The notes beneath the pieces were generated by a model. It had not been told where the DNA came from. It ran no database searches and was given only the letters and a program-made list of their open reading frames with translations. From JBBQAA01 sp038276395 (GTDB taxonomy: Bacteria; Actinomycetota; Thermoleophilia; Solirubrobacterales; Solirubrobacteraceae), in NCBI GenBank assembly GCA_038276395.1, contig JBBQAA010000017.1, positions 1-44,055 of the forward strand: a stretch of DNA of 44,055 nucleotides, written 5' to 3'. The translations under genes and the position numbers were made by a program. Numbering within the stretch: position 1 is the first letter of the stretch; every line of letters begins with the position of its first letter. Positions 23,734 through 32,864 of the stretch are shown here, one piece after another.

Positions 23734-24720
23734 TCAGGCCGCGGCGGCGGCCGCGTCAGGCGGCGTCGCCGCCTCTCGCCCCGCGAACCACGCGCCGCCG
23801 CCGAGCGCGCGGTCGTAGGCCGACCACACGGCGCCGATCGGCAGCTCCTTCTCCAGGCGGTCGAACGAACCGAGCTTGCCGCCCAGGTTGTCGATCATGT
23901 GCACGAGCGTCGCCTCGCGCGTGCAGGGCACGACCGGGGAGCCGTGCTCGAGCGTGCCGTGGTGGGAGAGGATGATGTGCAGGAGCGCCTGCGCGAGCTC
24001 GGGCGGGAAGCCGGGCAGCTCCTCGATCGCGCGGCGCACGCGGTAGTACCCGAGCGGGATCTCGCCCTGGAGCCTGCCCGCGTCGGTCAGGTCGATCGCG
24101 CGCTCCTCCGCCGTGTAGGCCTCGAGCTTGCCGATGTCGTGCAGGAGCGCGCCGGCCACGGCGATGTCGCGATCGATTCCCGGGAACGTCGCGGAGATGG
24201 CGCTCACCGCCTGGGCGACGGAGAGGCAGTGCTCGAGCAGGCCGTGGCGGTAGGCCTGGTGGTAGCGCTTGGCCGCCGGTGCTTCGCGGTAGCGCGCCCA
24301 CACGGGCGACTCGGGGCCGAAAACGCGCGCCAGGAGCGCGCGCAGGTACGGGCACTGGACCGTGCCGAGGAGCTCGCGCAGGTCGAGCTCCATCTGCTCC
24401 GCCGTGCGCGGCGGGCCGTCCTCGAGCTCGGCGGGGTCGTACTCCCCCTCCTCGGCCGGGCGTAGGCCGGCGAGCTCGAGCTGCGGGCCGTAACGGGCGT
24501 GGACGCGGAAGCGGCCGCGCACGCGCACGACGGCCCCGGCGCAGCACAGCTCCTTGAGCGCGGGGAAGAGATCCCAGACCATCGCGGGCACGACGCCCGT
24601 GCGGTCGCCGAGCTCGAGCTTCAGGTACTCGGCGCCGTCGCGCTTGGTGCGCGGCTCGACGCCGCGGATGACGAGCGCCGCCTCGATCTCCGACCCGTCT
24701 GTCCACTCCCGTACCGGCAT
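23734..24720 (-). CDS. YhaM-like 3'-5' exoribonuclease (OB-fold plus HD domain)
   Basis: A 328-residue protein with an N-terminal OB-fold nucleic-acid-binding domain (LVIRGVEPRTKRDGAEYLKLELGDRTGVVPAMVWD, GAVVRVRGRFRVHARYGPQLEL) and an HD phosphohydrolase domain carrying YRHGLLEHCLSVAQ, ALLHDIGKLEAY (metal-binding HD) and HIILSHHGTLEHGSPVVP. This order and length match YhaM, a 3'-5' exoribonuclease of RNA turnover that can also act on DNA ends. ATG 24720 is a clear start. The gene is convergent to nothing nearby and divergent from the broken hydrolase at 24788. Confidence 0.9.
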   Translation of the reverse strand: MPVREWTDGSEIEAALVIRGVEPRTKRDGAEYLKLELGDRTGVVPAMVWDLFPALKELCCAGAVVRVRGRFRVHARYGPQLELAGLRPAEEGEYDPAELEDGPPRTAEQMELDLRELLGTVQCPYLRALLARVFGPESPVWARYREAPAAKRYHQAYRHGLLEHCLSVAQAVSAISATFPGIDRDIAVAGALLHDIGKLEAYTAEERAIDLTDAGRLQGEIPLGYYRVRRAIEELPGFPPELAQALLHIILSHHGTLEHGSPVVPCTREATLVHMIDNLGGKLGSFDRLEKELPIGAVWSAYDRALGGGAWFAGREAATPPDAAAAAA

Positions 24721-24787
24721 GAGCGGGACGGTAGGCCGGGCACCGGACGTACTCGCTCATCCGCGGCGTCCGTTAGACATCCGCTCT

Positions 24788-25640
24788 GTGCAGCCACTCT
24801 TCGAGCATCGGCTGACGCTCGCGGGCTACACGACGCGCGTCCTCGAGCTCGAGGGGGACGGGGCGCCCTACCTCCTGCTGCACGGCTTCGCCGACTCGGC
24901 CGACACCTGGCGGCTGACGCTCGACCGCCTGGCCCGCGCCGGGCGCCGCGCCCTCGCCGTCGACCTGCCCGGCTTCGCCTCGGCCTCGCGGCTGCGGGCC
25001 GGCGCCGTCCTCCCGCAGCTCGAGGAGTTCGGGGCGGCGCTCGTCGCCCACGTGGCGCAGGAGGAGCGGGCTGCGCCCCCGTCCTCGCCGGGAACTCGCT
25101 CGGGGGCTGTCTCGCGCTCCGCCTCGGCGAGCGGCTCGGCGACGCCCTCGGCGGGGTGTGCGCCGTCGCGCCCGCCGGGCTCGACATGGCGCCGTGGTTC
25201 ACGATCATCGAGCGCGATCGCCTGCTGCGCGCGCTGCTCGCCGCGCCGGTGCCGCTCCCCTCGGCGGTCGTGCGCGACGTCGCCGGCCGCGCCTACCGCG
25301 TCCTCGCCTTCGCCGAGCAGGGCAAGGTCGAGCCCCGGGTGGTCTCCGCCTTCGCCTCCCACCACCGCGACCCGCGCCACCGTCGCGCGCTTCCTCGACA
25401 CCGGCCGGCGCCTGCTCCCCGAGCTGCACGAGCCTTCGAGGACCTGGGGCGCATCCCCTGTCCCGTCCTCGTCGTGTGGGGCACCCGGGACCGCATGGTC
25501 CTGCACTCGGGCGCCGAGCGGATCGCCGCCGCGCTCCCGGGCGCCCGAGTCGAGCTGCTGCCGGGCTGCGGCCACTGCCCGCAGATCGAGGAGGCCGACC
25601 GCTTCGCCCGGCTGCTGCTCGAGTTCCCGCGCCGGGCTGG
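24788..25640 (+). pseudogene. Alpha/beta hydrolase, three single-base indels and no clear stop
   Basis: GTG 24788 reads QPLFEHRLTLAGYTTRVLELEGDGAPYLLLHGFADSADTWRLTLDRLARAGRRALAVDLPGF. At a C run (25076-25080) one base appears lost; the next frame gives VLAGNSLGGCLALRLGERL (nucleophile elbow G-N-S-L-G-G). Near 25374 an extra base moves to ATVARFLDTGRRLLPELHE, and near 25432 a lost base returns to FEDLGRIPCPVLVVWGTRDRMVLHSGAERI and LPGCGHCPQIEEADRFARLLLEF. All catalytic residues (Ser, Asp, His) are still encoded. After about 25640 no plus frame stops before 25970, and an opposite-strand membrane gene begins to overlap, suggesting that the true 3' end was deleted. Confidence 0.8.
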
Positions 25641-25957
25641 ACGGGGGCGGCGATCAGCAGCAGCGCCCCGAACAGCAGCGCCGCGGCGGCCTCGGGGTCG
25701 CCAGGGCGCATGGCCGCCGCGAGCCCGAGCACCAGGACGACCGCGGGGCGCCGCGCCGAGCGAAGGACGCACACGGCGCCCGCGGCGAGGAGCACGAACC
25801 ACACACCGATCGCCCACAGCTCGCTCCAGCGCGGGATGCCGAGGAGCTCGCCGGGGGCCACCCATCGCGAGGTGCCCACCCAACCCGCGCCGACCAGGGC
25901 GGCGCCGGCGAGGTACCAGCGCGCGCGGGGGCTGGGGGGCCGGGTCACGAAGCCCAC
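25640..25957 (-). pseudogene. Small multi-pass membrane protein lacking its 3' end
   Basis: On the minus strand a GTG at 25957 (or 25948) opens GFVTRPPSPRARWYLAGAA and continues through four hydrophobic segments: WYLAGAALVGAGWVGTSRWV, ELWAIGVWFVLLAAGAVCVL, PAVVLVLGLAAAM and AAALLFGALLLIAAPV. The composition is much more protein-like than any plus-strand reading of the same bases. The frame has no stop until 25205, deep in the hydrolase, so the natural C-terminus is absent. Family not recognised. The end coordinate is my estimate of where coding likeness ceases. Confidence 0.45.
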
Positions 25958-26060
25958 GACACAGGGAAGGTAGGCGCGGCTCTCTGACGCCCCGGCAACG
26001 TCACGGAACCGTAAGCCCGTACGGTGGGCGGGCGGGCCTGTAGCGATTACGCTCGGCGGC

Positions 26061-27065
26061 GTGGAGCTTCGGCGCGGTACGGGCGCATCCGCCCTTGCGG
26101 CGCTTGTCCTCGCGGGCTGCGGCGGCGGCGCAACGCGCGCCCTGCCGCCGGCCCCCGAGCCCGCGACGAGCCCGCCGGTCTCGAGGCCGCCGGCCGGTCG
26201 CGTCGTTCCCGTGGGGCGCTCACCCGAGGGGCTCGTGGCCGACGCGCGCACGGGTCTCCTCGCCGTCGGCCTGTGCTCCCCGGCCCGGCTGGCCCTGCTC
26301 GACGCCCGGGGGCGGGTCGTCGCCCGCATCCCGCTGCCCGGTGCCCCGCGCCACCTGGCTCTGGCCGCTCCGGGCGGCCCGGTGCTCGTACCCGCCGAGC
26401 ATGCGCGCCGTCTCGTCGAGGTCTCGCTCACGACGCGGCGTGTCCTGCGCTCGACGCCGGTCGGGCCCTTCCCCCACGACGCGACCGCCGCCGCCGGGCG
26501 CGTCTTCGTCTCCGACGAGCTCGGAGGCACCGTCTCGGTCGTGCGCGGCGGGCGGCGAGTGCGGACGCTGCGCGGCTGGGTGCAGCCCGCGGGCGCGGCG
26601 ACCGTGGACGGCCGCGTGGCCATCGCCGACGTGCGGCGCAACGATGTGACCCTCATCGCGCCGCGGTCGCTGCGGCGGCTCGGCTCGCTCGCCGTCGGCG
26701 CGGGATTGACGCATGCGGCGGCGGACGCCGCGGGGCGGCTCGTGCTCGTCGACACCCGCGGTGGCGCGCTGTGGATCCTGCGCGTGCGCCCGCGCCTGCG
26801 CGTGGTGCGCCGGATCTCGCTGCCCGGACGGCCCTACGCCGTCGCCGTCGACGCGCGCCGGGATGAGCTGTGGGTCGCTCTCGGCGCGCGCAACCTGCTC
26901 GCCGGCTTCGCTCTGGCTGCCCGCGGCGACACCCCCTTCGCGCTCCTGCCGACGGTGCGCCAGCCCAACTCGGTGGCCGTCGACTCCCGTACGGGGACCG
27001 TGTTCGTGGCCGGTCGCACGGCCGGGGTCGTCCAGATCATCGCCCACCCGGTCCGCTCGCGGTGA
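26061..27065 (+). CDS. Lipoprotein with YVTN-type beta-propeller
   Basis: A 334-residue exported lipoprotein. The leader RRGTGASALAALVLAGCGGG ends in a lipobox (L-A-G-C, Cys at about residue 20), followed by a Pro-rich tether. The rest is a beta-propeller with repeats of the form G-x-L-x-x-V-D-x-x-x-x-x-V/L (GRLVLVDTRGGALWILRV, YAVAVDARRDELWVALGARN, NSVAVDSRTGTVFVAGRTAGVVQII), like YVTN/SMP-30-type proteins. GTG start at 26061. It precedes the methyltransferase and the molybdopterin oxidoreductase by 169 bp and could serve the same extracytoplasmic redox function; ligand unknown. Confidence 0.85.
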   Translation: MELRRGTGASALAALVLAGCGGGATRALPPAPEPATSPPVSRPPAGRVVPVGRSPEGLVADARTGLLAVGLCSPARLALLDARGRVVARIPLPGAPRHLALAAPGGPVLVPAEHARRLVEVSLTTRRVLRSTPVGPFPHDATAAAGRVFVSDELGGTVSVVRGGRRVRTLRGWVQPAGAATVDGRVAIADVRRNDVTLIAPRSLRRLGSLAVGAGLTHAAADAAGRLVLVDTRGGALWILRVRPRLRVVRRISLPGRPYAVAVDARRDELWVALGARNLLAGFALAARGDTPFALLPTVRQPNSVAVDSRTGTVFVAGRTAGVVQIIAHPVRSR

Positions 27066-27234
27066 GCGCGACCCTCCCCGGAGGGCGCCCGCGGCCCGTT
27101 TTCCGAATCGTAATGAACCGGGGCCTCATTCGCCTAAGAATCCGGGGCATGGAAGCAGCCGGGCGGTGATCCAGTTTGCTCGAGGCTCGGGGGGCGAAGA
27201 GTCGCGCGCCCGCGATCGCCCGCGCGGACGGCGC

Positions 27235-27900
27235 GTGAGCGCGGCGCTCGAGGTGTACGCGCGCGGGCTGACCGGGCCGGACACCGCGCAGGCGCCCCTC
27301 CGCGCCCGGCTGCGCGCCGTCGAGCACGACGGGAGCTCCACCCGCATGCCGCTCGAGCGGTGGCTGGCGGACCCGGACGCGATCGACCGGGAGCTCCTCG
27401 CCGGCGCGCACGGTCCTGTCCTCGACATCGGCTGCGGCCCGGGCCGCCATGTGGCCGAGCTGATGGCCCGCGGCGTTCCCGCGCTCGGCCTCGACCTCTC
27501 TGCCGCTGCCGTAGCGCTCGCGCGCCGCCGCGGTCGTCCGGTGCGCCACGGCTCGATCTTCGGAGGGGTCCCCGACAGCGGCGCATGGGCGACCGTGCTC
27601 CTGCTCGACGGGAACGTGGGTATCGGCGGCGATCCGGCGCGGCTCCTCCGCCGCGTGCGCGAGGTCGTCGCGCCCGCCGGCGAGCTCATCGTCGAGCTGG
27701 AGCCGCCGGAGAGCCCGAGCCGGACGCTCACGCTGCGCCTGCGCAGGCTGGAGGAGCTGAGCGATCCGTTCCGCTGGGCGCACGTCAGCGCCACCGACAT
27801 CGCCGAGCTCGCCCGCGAGACCGGCTGGGAGCACGCGGGCACGCGGCAGGTCGAGGACCGGTGGTTCGCCCACCTGGGTACCGGCGAGGGGCCGGCGTGA
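27235..27900 (+). CDS. Class I SAM-dependent methyltransferase
   Basis: A 221-residue Rossmann-fold methyltransferase. Motif I is VLDIGCGPGRHVAELMARG, motif post I is PALGLDLSAAAVALARRRG, and VLLLDGNVGIGGDPARLLRRVREVVAPAGELIVELEPP gives motifs II-III. The start GTG 27235 is set just before SAALEVYARGL; an in-frame GTG at 27166 would add 23 residues rich in Gly and Arg. Its stop overlaps the molybdopterin oxidoreductase start as GTGA, so the two are coupled. The substrate is not evident; a role in the maturation or chemistry of the neighbouring redox enzyme is only a guess. Confidence 0.88.
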   Translation: MSAALEVYARGLTGPDTAQAPLRARLRAVEHDGSSTRMPLERWLADPDAIDRELLAGAHGPVLDIGCGPGRHVAELMARGVPALGLDLSAAAVALARRRGRPVRHGSIFGGVPDSGAWATVLLLDGNVGIGGDPARLLRRVREVVAPAGELIVELEPPESPSRTLTLRLRRLEELSDPFRWAHVSATDIAELARETGWEHAGTRQVEDRWFAHLGTGEGPA

Positions 27901-29204
27901 GCGCGCTCGATCGCCCGCGCCGTCAGCTCCGCCGGCTCCTGGCCGAGGGGCCCGGGGGACCGTTCGATCGTGCCCGGTGGACCAGCCCCCTGCGCGGCCC
28001 GTGGATGGCCTCGTTCCTCTCGATCGGGCTCGCCGTCCTGTTCGGCCTCGATCTCCTCACGGGCTACCTGTCCTACGTCGCCTACCAGCCCGGGCTGCCG
28101 GGCAACGCGCTGACCGGTGGCGGGCTCGACCGCCACCTGTTCGGCTGGACCTGGCCCACCGGCCCGGCCTGGCTGTACGGCGTGACCCAGGGCGTGCACA
28201 TCCTCGCGGGCACCGTCGCCATCCCCATCCTCGCCGCGAAGCTCTGGACGGTCATGCCGAAGTTCTACAAGTGGCCGCCCGCGAAATCGGCCAGCCAAGC
28301 GCTCGAGCGGCTGAGCCTCGGCCTGCTCGTCGGGTCGAGCATCTTTCTCGTCATCACGGGTCTCATCGACATCTCCTACTGGTACGCGGGGCTCGGCTTC
28401 TCCTTCGTGGCCGCGCACTTCTACGCGGCCTGGGTCTTTCTCGGGGCCCTGGTGGCCCACGTGGGGCTGAAGCTCGGCGTGATGCGTCAGGCCTTCCGCA
28501 CCCGCGGCGTGCTGGCGCCGCTGCGGGAGGATCTGCGGGCGACCGCGGCCGAGCCCTTCGACGCGGAGACGAGCGCGCCCGTTGCGCCCGCCGCGCCCAC
28601 GGTCACCCGGCGGGGGATGCTCGGCATGGTCGGCGGCGCGTCTCTCGCCCTGGGCGCGTTCCTGTTCGGGGAGTCCTTCCTCGGCGGGCTGCGCGGGACG
28701 GCGCTCCTCGCCCCCCGCGGGCAGGACGTCGGCTCGGGACCGAACGCCTTCCAGGTCAACAAGACCGCCGCCGGGGTCGGGATCAAGCCCTCGGAGACGG
28801 ACGCGAGCTGGCGGCTGGAGTTGCAGGGCGACCCGCACAAGGTGACGCTCTCTCGTGCGGATCTCTTGGCCATGGAGCAGCACACACACGAGCTGCCGAT
28901 CAACTGCGTGGAAGGCTGGTCGACCCTGCAGACGTGGACCGGCGTCCGCCTCCGCGATCTCGCGGCGCGGGCGGGGGTCGCCTCGCCGGGCAACGTCCGC
29001 GTGCAGTCGCTGCAGGGCGGGGGGCAGTTCAGCCACGCCACGCTGAGCGGGCACCAGGCGGGCGATGACCGGGCGCTGCTCGCGCTCAAGGTCAACGGCG
29101 CCGACCTCTCGGCCGACCACGGGTTCCCCGCGCGGGTGATCGTGCCGAACGCGCCGGGCGTGCACAACACGAAGTGGGTCGCCTCGATGCGGTTCGGGGT
29201 CTGA
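27897..29204 (+). CDS. Membrane cytochrome b-like / sulfite-oxidase-type molybdopterin oxidoreductase fusion
   Basis: A 435-residue fusion. Residues about 35-200 hold four transmembrane helices with possible haem-ligand histidines (H101 in QGVHILAG, H174 in AAHFYAAW, H188 in VAHVGLK), like cytochrome b561/formate-dehydrogenase-type b subunits. A cytosolic loop leads to TRRGMLGMVGGASLALGAFLFG (residues 237-258), a twin-arginine-like export/anchor helix, followed by an extracytoplasmic molybdopterin domain of the sulfite oxidase/YedY fold with the molybdenum-ligand cysteine in PINCVEGWS (C337) and FPARVIVPNAPGVHNTKWV. It presumably passes electrons between quinone and an external substrate. Substrate unknown. 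Confidence 0.87.
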   Translation: MSALDRPRRQLRRLLAEGPGGPFDRARWTSPLRGPWMASFLSIGLAVLFGLDLLTGYLSYVAYQPGLPGNALTGGGLDRHLFGWTWPTGPAWLYGVTQGVHILAGTVAIPILAAKLWTVMPKFYKWPPAKSASQALERLSLGLLVGSSIFLVITGLIDISYWYAGLGFSFVAAHFYAAWVFLGALVAHVGLKLGVMRQAFRTRGVLAPLREDLRATAAEPFDAETSAPVAPAAPTVTRRGMLGMVGGASLALGAFLFGESFLGGLRGTALLAPRGQDVGSGPNAFQVNKTAAGVGIKPSETDASWRLELQGDPHKVTLSRADLLAMEQHTHELPINCVEGWSTLQTWTGVRLRDLAARAGVASPGNVRVQSLQGGGQFSHATLSGHQAGDDRALLALKVNGADLSADHGFPARVIVPNAPGVHNTKWVASMRFGV

Positions 29205-29206
29205 CC

Positions 29207-29713
29207 GTGGCGCTGCTGCGCCGCGCCTACGGAGCCGGGCCCGGGCACCTCGCGGCCACCCTCGCCGGCCTGCTCATCGCCGCCTATGGGATCGCGCGGA
29301 TCGGGCAGCACGGGAGCTGGCCGCGGGTCGCCGTCTATTTCGTGCTCGCCATCCTCGCCCACGATCTGTTCCTGCTTCCGCTCTACACGCTGCTCTACGC
29401 CGCGACCTGGCGCGTCGGGCGGATCGGCGCCGACCGCTCGCGGCGCGTCCCGGTCCTCCGCCACCTGGTCGTGCCCACCGTCATCTCGGCCGTCCTGTTC
29501 ATCGCCTGGTTCCCGCTCATCCTGCGGCTGCCGCGCTTCTCCGGCACGCTGACCGCCGACGTGAGCGTCTACCTGTCGCGCTGGCTCATCATCACCGCCG
29601 CGCTGTTCCTCGCCTCCGGGGCGCTCTACGCGATTCGAGCGCTGCGCGCGCGGGGGCTCCCCGCTCAGGAGGCCCCGCCCGCCGATGGGCTCGCGCCCGG
29701 GCCCCCGGCGTAA
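29207..29713 (+). CDS. Four-helix membrane protein
   Basis: A 168-residue integral membrane protein of unknown function. Hydrophobic segments: LAATLAGLLIAAYGIARI, VAVYFVLAILAHDLFLLPLYTLLYAA, LVVPTVISAVLFIAWFPLIL and WLIITAALFLASGALYAI, with an Arg-rich loop (WRVGRIGADRSRRVPVLRH) between the second and third, and a Pro/Ala-rich tail. GTG 29207 begins two bases after the molybdopterin gene's stop, so it is almost certainly co-transcribed with it and may be an accessory subunit. I do not recognise a named family. Confidence 0.78.
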   Translation: MALLRRAYGAGPGHLAATLAGLLIAAYGIARIGQHGSWPRVAVYFVLAILAHDLFLLPLYTLLYAATWRVGRIGADRSRRVPVLRHLVVPTVISAVLFIAWFPLILRLPRFSGTLTADVSVYLSRWLIITAALFLASGALYAIRALRARGLPAQEAPPADGLAPGPPA

Positions 29714-29723
29714 CCTCCGGCGC

Positions 29724-30824
29724 GTGCGGGAGCTCATCCCCCGCCCGCAGAGCGTCGCCGCGGCCGCCGCCAACGTGTGGGATCGCGTGAACCGAGGGCA
29801 CCTCGCCGACCTGCGCCGTCTGCCCGCGGCGATCATCGACGAGGGCCCGCAGCGCACGGTCTTCCGCTACCACCCGCAGCACCGGGAGCTGGTCGGCCCT
29901 CCCGTCCTGCTCATCCCGCCGCTCGCCGCTCCCGCCCTCTGCTTCGACCTGCGCCGCGGCTGCTCGCTGGCCGAGCACCTCGTGAGCGCGGGCCACCCGA
30001 CCTACCTGCTCGACTACGGCGCCATCGCCTTCGGGGATCGCAACCTGGGGATCGAGCACTGGATCGATGAGGTCATCCCCGGGGCCGTCCGCGCCGTCTC
30101 CGAGGACGCCGAGGGCGAGCCCGTGCAGCTCGCGGGCTGGTGTCTCGGGGGGATCATGTCGCTCCTCTCCGTGGCCGACGACCCCGAGCTGCCGGTCTCC
30201 CGCGTGGCCATGATCGCCAGCCCCTTCGACTTCACCAAGGTGCCGATGGTCGCGCCGCTGCGCCCGCTCGTCGACCTCACCGGAGGCCTGCTGGGGACCG
30301 TCATCTACCGCGCGCTCGGCGGCGCGCCCGCGCCGATCGTCAAGCGCGCCTACCAGCTCGCCGGCTTCGACAAGTACGTGACGAAGCCGCTGGCCATCCT
30401 CCAGCACCTCGACGACCGCGAATTCCTCGCCCAGCTCGAGGCGGTCGACCGCTTCATGAACGGCATGCTCGCCTACCCGGGCCGCACCTTCGGCCAGCTC
30501 TACCACCGCTTCTTCCGCGCCAACGACCTGGCGGGCGGGCACCTTGAGCTCGCCGACCGCACGATCCGGCTCGAGGACGCCCGCGTCCCGGTGATGTCCG
30601 TGGCGGGGACGGGGGACGGCATCGCGCCGCTCCCCGCTGTGCACGCGATCGGAGAGCTGCTGCCCAACGCGCCCGAGGTCCGGCTCGAGGCCGCTCCCGG
30701 CGGCCACCTCGGCGTGCTCACCGGTCGCGGCGCGCGGCGCACCACCTGGGTCCTCATCGAATCGTTCCTCCGCGCCCAGAGCGGCGTGGACGGTGCGGGC
30801 CGCCACCTGCGCACGGCGGCGTAG
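29724..30824 (+). CDS. PhaC-like alpha/beta hydrolase (polyhydroxyalkanoate-synthase-like)
   Basis: A 366-residue alpha/beta-hydrolase with the PHA synthase type lipase box GWCLGG, in which a cysteine (C140) replaces serine. Other family features: PPVLLIPPLAAPALCFDLRRGCSLAEHLVSAGHPTYLLDYG, ASPFDFTKVP, and the charge-relay Asp and His in VPVMSVAGTGDGIAPL and GGHLGVL. It is shorter than true PhaC class I enzymes (about 590) and near class III PhaC (about 355). It could polymerise hydroxyacyl-CoA or be an acyltransferase; no phaE, phasin or ketothiolase is nearby. GTG 29724 starts 10 bp after the membrane-protein stop. Confidence 0.82.
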   Translation: MRELIPRPQSVAAAAANVWDRVNRGHLADLRRLPAAIIDEGPQRTVFRYHPQHRELVGPPVLLIPPLAAPALCFDLRRGCSLAEHLVSAGHPTYLLDYGAIAFGDRNLGIEHWIDEVIPGAVRAVSEDAEGEPVQLAGWCLGGIMSLLSVADDPELPVSRVAMIASPFDFTKVPMVAPLRPLVDLTGGLLGTVIYRALGGAPAPIVKRAYQLAGFDKYVTKPLAILQHLDDREFLAQLEAVDRFMNGMLAYPGRTFGQLYHRFFRANDLAGGHLELADRTIRLEDARVPVMSVAGTGDGIAPLPAVHAIGELLPNAPEVRLEAAPGGHLGVLTGRGARRTTWVLIESFLRAQSGVDGAGRHLRTAA

Positions 30825-30887
30825 CTCCGCGCCCTGCGGGGTAGCTTCCTCTTTCGGACCGAGCGCGAAGAAGGCAAGGAGAAACCG

Positions 30888-32846
30888 ATGGCGTCACAGG
30901 TGAGCGAGAAGGAGGCCCGGCAGGTCGCCGAGGAGGCGCGCGAGGCGGAATGGAAGCTCCCGAGCTTCGGCAAGGAGCTGTTCCTGGGGAACCTGAAGCT
31001 CGACCTCATCCATCCCCAGCCGAGGCTCGACCCGGGCGCCGTCGAGCAGGGCGAGGCGTTCGTCGAGCGGCTCCGGACCTTCCTCGAGGAGCAGGTCGAC
31101 CCGCTCCAGATCGAGCGCGACGCCAAGATCCCCGAGGCGGTCATCGACGGGCTGCGCGAGCTCGGCGCGCTCGGCATGAAGGTGCCCGAGGAGTACGGCG
31201 GGCTCGGGCTCTCGCAGGTCTACTACAACAAGGCGCTCGCCGTGGCCGGGAGCTGGCACGCGGCGATCTCGACGCTGCTCTCCGCCCACCAGTCGATCGG
31301 CGTGGCCGAGCCGCTGCTCGGCTTCGGCACCGAGGAGCAGAAGCGGGAGTGGCTCCCCAAGGTCGCCTCGACCGCGATCTCCGCCTTCTTGCTGACCGAG
31401 CCCGACGTGGGCTCTGACCCCGCGCGCCTCGGCTCGACGGCGACGCCGACCGAGGACGGCTCGGGCTATCTCCTGAACGGCCGCAAGCTGTGGGCGACGA
31501 ACGGCGCGATCGCGGAGATCGTCGTCGTCATGGCCACCGTGCCGAAGTCCGAGGGCCACCGCGGCGGCATCACCGCCTTCGTCCTGCCCTACGACACGGA
31601 GGGCGTCACCGTCGAGCACCGCAACCAGTTCATGGGCCTGCGCGGGATCGAGAACTCGGTGACGCTGCTCAAGGATGTCTTCGTTCCCAAGGAGAACGTC
31701 ATCGGGAAGGAGGGCCAGGGCCTGAAGATCGCCCTGACGACGCTCAACACCGGGCGCCTCGCGCTCCCCGCGATCTGCCTGGGCGCGACCAAGTGGGCGA
31801 CCAAGGTCGCCCGCGAGTGGGGCAACGAGCGCGTGCAGTGGGGGCAGCCCGTGGGCAAGCACGACGCCGTGGCCCAGAAGATCGCCTTCATCGCCGGCAC
31901 CTCGTTCGGCATCGAGGCGATGCTCGACGTCTCGAGCCGCCTGGCCGACAACAAGAAGTCCGACATCCGCATCGAGGCCGCGCTGGCCAAGCTCTACGCC
32001 TCGGAGATGGGCTGGAAGGTGGTCGACGAGCTGATGCAGGTCCGCGGCGGCCGCGGCTACGAGACCGCGGAGTCGCTGAAGGCCCGCGGCGAGAAGCCCG
32101 TCCCCGTCGAGCAGGTCATGCGCGACATGCGGATCAACCGCACGTTCGAGGGCTCGACGGAGATCATGCACCTCCTGATCGCCCGCGAGGCGCTCGATCG
32201 GCATCTGGAGGTGGCGGGGGACATCCTCGATCCCGAGGTCGGGCTCAAGCGCAAGGCGCAGGCCGTGGTGGAGGCCGGGAAGTTCTACTCGCGCTGGCTG
32301 CCGAACCTCGTCGTCGGCGAGGGGCAGCGGCCCGGGTCCTACGAGGAGTTCGGCGCGCTCGCGGGCCACGTCCGCTTCGCCGAGCGCAGCGCGCGCAAGC
32401 TCGCCCGCTCGGTGTTCTACGGGATGAGCCGCTGGCAGGCGGGGATGGAGAAGAAGCAGGCCTTCCTCGGCCGCGTCGTCGACATCGGCGCCGAGCTGTT
32501 CGCGATCTCCTCCGCCGTGGTCTACGCCGGTACGCTCGCCGCGGAGCACCCTGAGCGCGCCGAGCAGGCCACGGAGCTCGCCGAGCTCTTCTGCACGCAG
32601 GCCCGCCGCCGCGTGGGTGAGCTGTTCACGGCGCTGTGGCAGAACGACGACGACACCAACCACGCCGCCGCGCTCAAGGTGCTCGAGGGCCGCTACACGT
32701 GGATGGAGGAGGACGTCCCCGACCCCTCCGGCGAGGGCCCGCTGATCGCCGAGACGAAGCCCGAGGAGGAGGACCCGCACGGCGAGTCCGTGCGCGAGGA
32801 GTCCGAGGAGACCGAGGAGCGGACGCCGGAGCCGGCGGCGACGTGA
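30888..32846 (+). CDS. Acyl-CoA dehydrogenase (VLCAD/ACAD9-like, with C-terminal extension)
   Basis: Flavin enzyme introducing the 2,3-double bond in fatty acyl-CoA during beta-oxidation. The 652 residues, longer than the usual 380, match the very-long-chain type with an extra C-terminal helical domain. Motifs: LGALGMKVPEEYGGLGLS, ISAFLLTEPDVGSDPARL (FAD-binding), LNGRKLWATNGAIAEI, MQVRGGRGY and FEGSTEIMHLLIAREALDRH (catalytic Glu region). The tail after residue 610 is very acidic (PEEEDPHGESVREESEETEER). A good Shine-Dalgarno (AAGGAG) lies 7 bp before ATG 30888. Probably monocistronic. Confidence 0.94.
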   Translation: MASQVSEKEARQVAEEAREAEWKLPSFGKELFLGNLKLDLIHPQPRLDPGAVEQGEAFVERLRTFLEEQVDPLQIERDAKIPEAVIDGLRELGALGMKVPEEYGGLGLSQVYYNKALAVAGSWHAAISTLLSAHQSIGVAEPLLGFGTEEQKREWLPKVASTAISAFLLTEPDVGSDPARLGSTATPTEDGSGYLLNGRKLWATNGAIAEIVVVMATVPKSEGHRGGITAFVLPYDTEGVTVEHRNQFMGLRGIENSVTLLKDVFVPKENVIGKEGQGLKIALTTLNTGRLALPAICLGATKWATKVAREWGNERVQWGQPVGKHDAVAQKIAFIAGTSFGIEAMLDVSSRLADNKKSDIRIEAALAKLYASEMGWKVVDELMQVRGGRGYETAESLKARGEKPVPVEQVMRDMRINRTFEGSTEIMHLLIAREALDRHLEVAGDILDPEVGLKRKAQAVVEAGKFYSRWLPNLVVGEGQRPGSYEEFGALAGHVRFAERSARKLARSVFYGMSRWQAGMEKKQAFLGRVVDIGAELFAISSAVVYAGTLAAEHPERAEQATELAELFCTQARRRVGELFTALWQNDDDTNHAAALKVLEGRYTWMEEDVPDPSGEGPLIAETKPEEEDPHGESVREESEETEERTPEPAAT

Positions 32847-32864
32847 TGTGGTAGTCATTCGGGC

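Noticed and set aside
27126..29165. A 679-codon minus-strand frame opposite the methyltransferase and oxidoreductase genes
   Set aside because: Composition is that of an antisense frame and known motifs are all on the plus strand.
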